From Flavobacterium sp. LHD-85 (GTDB lineage: Bacteria > Bacteroidota > Bacteroidia > Flavobacteriales > Flavobacteriaceae), in assembly GCF_030929595.1 (NCBI RefSeq), contig NZ_JAVFVR010000001.1, positions 620,001-684,000 of the forward strand: a stretch of 64,000 nucleotides of DNA, in the 5' to 3' direction. This document shows positions 61,855 to 64,000 of the stretch, in pieces (the first letter of the stretch is position 1; each line of letters begins with the position of its first letter). The notes beneath the pieces are model-generated. The model made no database searches. It was given only the letters and a program-made list of their open reading frames with translations, and was not told the DNA's origin. A program made the translations under genes and the position numbers.

Positions 61855-63078
61855 CTACCACTTTGTCTTTTCGGAGAATCTAGAAACCATCATCGAGCAG
61901 ATTACATCTCCGTTGGCATTTAATAAAGTGGCAATCGGATCAACCAAAGTTCCCAAAATCATGGCAACTGGAAGTGCTTGTTCCATCGGAAAACCATAAA
62001 CTGTTATGGCTAAGATTTCTCCAATATAACCTCCGTTTGGAATTCCACCTTCTACAATCGAAACGACAACGGTAATCCCGAGTGCCAAAAGAATGGTCAT
62101 CGGATCTGAAAAATCTTTACCAAACATAGCAAACAAAAAAGTTATTTTTAAAATGGATGACATACTCGACCCATCCTTATGCAAAGGCGCTCCAAGCGGA
62201 ATTACCAAATTACGCACATGAGCCGGAATTCCCATTTTTTCTGCTGCCGCCAAATTGGCCGGAATGGTTGCAATACTGCTACAAGTTCCAACTGCTGTTA
62301 AAGAGGGCATTATATTATTGCTCCAAAAAACTTTAAAAGCTCGTTTCCCGCCAGCAACAAGTGCATACAAACTAAAGAATACAAAAAAGTAGAAAATACA
62401 AGCTGCGTAATAAACTGCCATTGGTTTTGCATAAACTCCCAGCAATTGCGGTCCGAAAACTCCAACTTGGTAAGCAAAGTAAGCTCCTAAACCAATTGGT
62501 GCAAATTTCATGATGATGTTCAACAGCTGTTTCATGACCTCGTTTCCTGAGTCCAGAAAACTCTTAAAAGCACTTCCTTTTTCTCCTGATTGCAATGTGG
62601 CAAAACCCACTAAAAAAGAAAAAATTATTAAAGCTAGCATACTTTTCCGCGACAATAATTCGAAGAAATCATTGGCAGTAAGCAGTTTCGCAATCTGATC
62701 TCCTGCTGATCCTGATGCAACCTCTTCAAACGGAACTTTAGCAATTGCTATATCTTCATGAATTGGAAAAAGATAAACAGCGCAAATCATTACAATTGCT
62801 GAAATCAGAATTGTAGCGAGAAAAACCAGTAACATGATAACAAACAGTTTTCCTAGCTTTTCTGTTCTTTCCAGATTCGCAACCGAAGAACCGATTGTAA
62901 AAAAGATAAGTGGAATAATGGCTGTAAAAAGTAAATTCAGGAATATATCGCCAAGCGGTTTTATGATCAAAACATCTTCTCCGAAAACCAATCCAAAAAT
63001 ACTTCCGACTATAATACCGCCAAGAAGCCATAAAATACTGCTGTAACTCTGCAAAAAATTGATTTTCTTAACTTCCAT
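61855..63078 (-). CDS. Dicarboxylate/amino acid:cation symporter (DAACS family)
   Basis: 407 residues. Eight membrane helices and two re-entrant loops are implied by 'GTCSSIATIPANLAAAEKMG' (serine-rich HP1) and 'PLGAPLHKDGSSM', both typical of the GltP/GltT-DctA family. It imports glutamate, aspartate or C4-dicarboxylates with H+ or Na+. It shares the strand and a 78-bp gap with the decarboxylase downstream. Confidence 0.9.
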   Translation of the reverse strand: MEVKKINFLQSYSSILWLLGGIIVGSIFGLVFGEDVLIIKPLGDIFLNLLFTAIIPLIFFTIGSSVANLERTEKLGKLFVIMLLVFLATILISAIVMICAVYLFPIHEDIAIAKVPFEEVASGSAGDQIAKLLTANDFFELLSRKSMLALIIFSFLVGFATLQSGEKGSAFKSFLDSGNEVMKQLLNIIMKFAPIGLGAYFAYQVGVFGPQLLGVYAKPMAVYYAACIFYFFVFFSLYALVAGGKRAFKVFWSNNIMPSLTAVGTCSSIATIPANLAAAEKMGIPAHVRNLVIPLGAPLHKDGSSMSSILKITFLFAMFGKDFSDPMTILLALGITVVVSIVEGGIPNGGYIGEILAITVYGFPMEQALPVAMILGTLVDPIATLLNANGDVICSMMVSRFSEKTKW

Positions 63079-63120
63079 AATGATCCAAGGATTTAGAATT
63101 CAGCAATCTCTATATTTTCT

Positions 63121-63272
63121 AAACACATAGAAACATAGTTCTCTTTGTCTAGAAAGGCGTTTTACTTATTTAAACAAATCCCGCTAGCTATTGGGACTAC
63201 GTGTGAAAAATGTATTTTTCCTTTTAATTCTTCTAAACTAAAATTAAGAAAAATCTATGTTTCTATGTGTTT
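63121..63272. repeat. 18-bp perfect inverted repeat pair
   Basis: AAACACATAGAAACATAG (63121-63138) and its exact reverse complement (63255-63272) flank about 116 bp without a gene, between the methyltransferase and symporter genes. Confidence 0.55.
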
Positions 63273-63283
63273 AAAAATCTTAA

Positions 63284-63937
63284 CTATTTCTCCAGAACAA
63301 TAGTAGTAAAAGCTCTGTCAACCAATTCGCCAGTTTTGCTTTTTACTTTTTCCGTCTGTGTTTCTGTGTAAACGATTTTAAAATCTGATTTTTTGATTAA
63401 TTTCTGCGCTTTTTCTGTACTGTACAATTTAAATTCGAATTGTGTAAAAGGCAGTGTTTTCATAAAATCCTCTTCGGCAAATGTCAAACAGAAAGTACCG
63501 TTTGGCTTTAAAACTCTGTAGATTTCTGAAAGCAATTCTTCGGGTTTCTGCCAAAAATAGATTGTATTTACAGTAAATATTTTATCGAATAATCCATCTT
63601 CAAACGGAATTGTATTTCCGTCATAAAGCGAAAAGAAAGCTTGTTTTTGAGAAACAAAGTTTCGGTTGATCTGGCGCGCTTCCTGAAACATCAGTTCCGA
63701 CATTTCCAGTCCGTAGTATTTTAGACTTTTCGCTTGTTCAAACAGAAATTCGACATGGCCTGCGTTTCCGTGGCCAAGTTCCAGAATTCTGTTTTCATTT
63801 GAAATATTTAGATTCTGAATCGAATGTTTGGTCATATTGATGTTCGTTTCGTTCATCATATTGGCCATTTCAATTCCTTTTTCTCCCGATGGATGTTTTA
63901 GTTGAGAGGCTATGGCTTGTAGTTCTTCTTGTTTCAT
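63284..63937 (-). CDS. Class I SAM-dependent methyltransferase
   Basis: 217 residues from ATG 63937 (MKQEELQAIASQLKHPSGEK). The SAM-binding glycine motif is 'ILELGHGNAGHVEFL', followed by 'KYYGLEMSELMFQEARQ' and the motif III region 'FTVNTIYFWQKPEELLSEIY'. Substrate unknown. An in-frame start 12 codons earlier is less likely, as that part does not resemble the family. No operon partner is evident: the next gene downstream on the same strand is 206 bp away. Confidence 0.85.
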   Translation of the reverse strand: MKQEELQAIASQLKHPSGEKGIEMANMMNETNINMTKHSIQNLNISNENRILELGHGNAGHVEFLFEQAKSLKYYGLEMSELMFQEARQINRNFVSQKQAFFSLYDGNTIPFEDGLFDKIFTVNTIYFWQKPEELLSEIYRVLKPNGTFCLTFAEEDFMKTLPFTQFEFKLYSTEKAQKLIKKSDFKIVYTETQTEKVKSKTGELVDRAFTTIVLEK

Positions 63938-64000
63938 AATGGTTATTTTTAAATTCCAATTAAAAAATTCCAAATTCCAACTTTTTTGTCATTCCGAGGA

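Overview
The window comes from a Bacteroidota genome, most likely a Flavobacterium or close relative. It is AT-rich and its promoters carry the Bacteroidota -7 box TAnnTTTG. It holds gliding genes (gldD, gldE, gldA), a type 9 secretion (T9SS) type A sorting tail, and the flavobacterial order mutY-ssb-gldE-gldD. No rRNA, tRNA, CRISPR array, intact transposase or origin was seen.

Layout. 1-7 kb: end of a probable M16-type peptidase, an EamA exporter, a heavy-metal-binding lipoprotein, a repeat-rich island (broken copy of the gldD tail, two copies of a 147-bp element with 28-bp terminal inverted repeats flanking an unknown lipoprotein gene, a cluster of short palindromes), then gldD, gldE, ssb and mutY on the minus strand. 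7-9.4 kb: HU protein, a 30-residue very basic probable ribosomal protein, and RNase E/G. 9.5-24.8 kb: a small barrel-like protein, pbpC plus a giant alpha-2-macroglobulin lipoprotein (a peptidoglycan and periplasmic defence pair), tadA, two TonB-like C-terminal domain proteins, dxs, a DUF3078 protein and dgt. 24.9-33.5 kb: pflA, pflB and an MFS anion transporter, an Lrp regulator divergent from metE, and a polyprenyl diphosphate synthase.

34-55 kb is the standout. On the minus strand a T9SS-sorted surface protein is followed by a 3296-residue SpvB/RHS protein with a variable C-terminal tip and a lipoprotein gene. Downstream lie four further cassettes. Each has a copy of part of the RHS core, a different tip and a small following gene that is probably the immunity gene. 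The cassettes share flanking repeats, show graded decay, and lack recognisable promoters or secretion signals. This looks like a silent library of polymorphic toxin tips that could be exchanged onto the full-length gene by recombination in the repeated core.

55-64 kb: two tandem outer-membrane barrels, gldA, a TonB-dependent receptor with a structured leader, a PLP-dependent decarboxylase, a dicarboxylate/amino acid symporter and a methyltransferase. All calls rest on reading the sequence; no database search was run.
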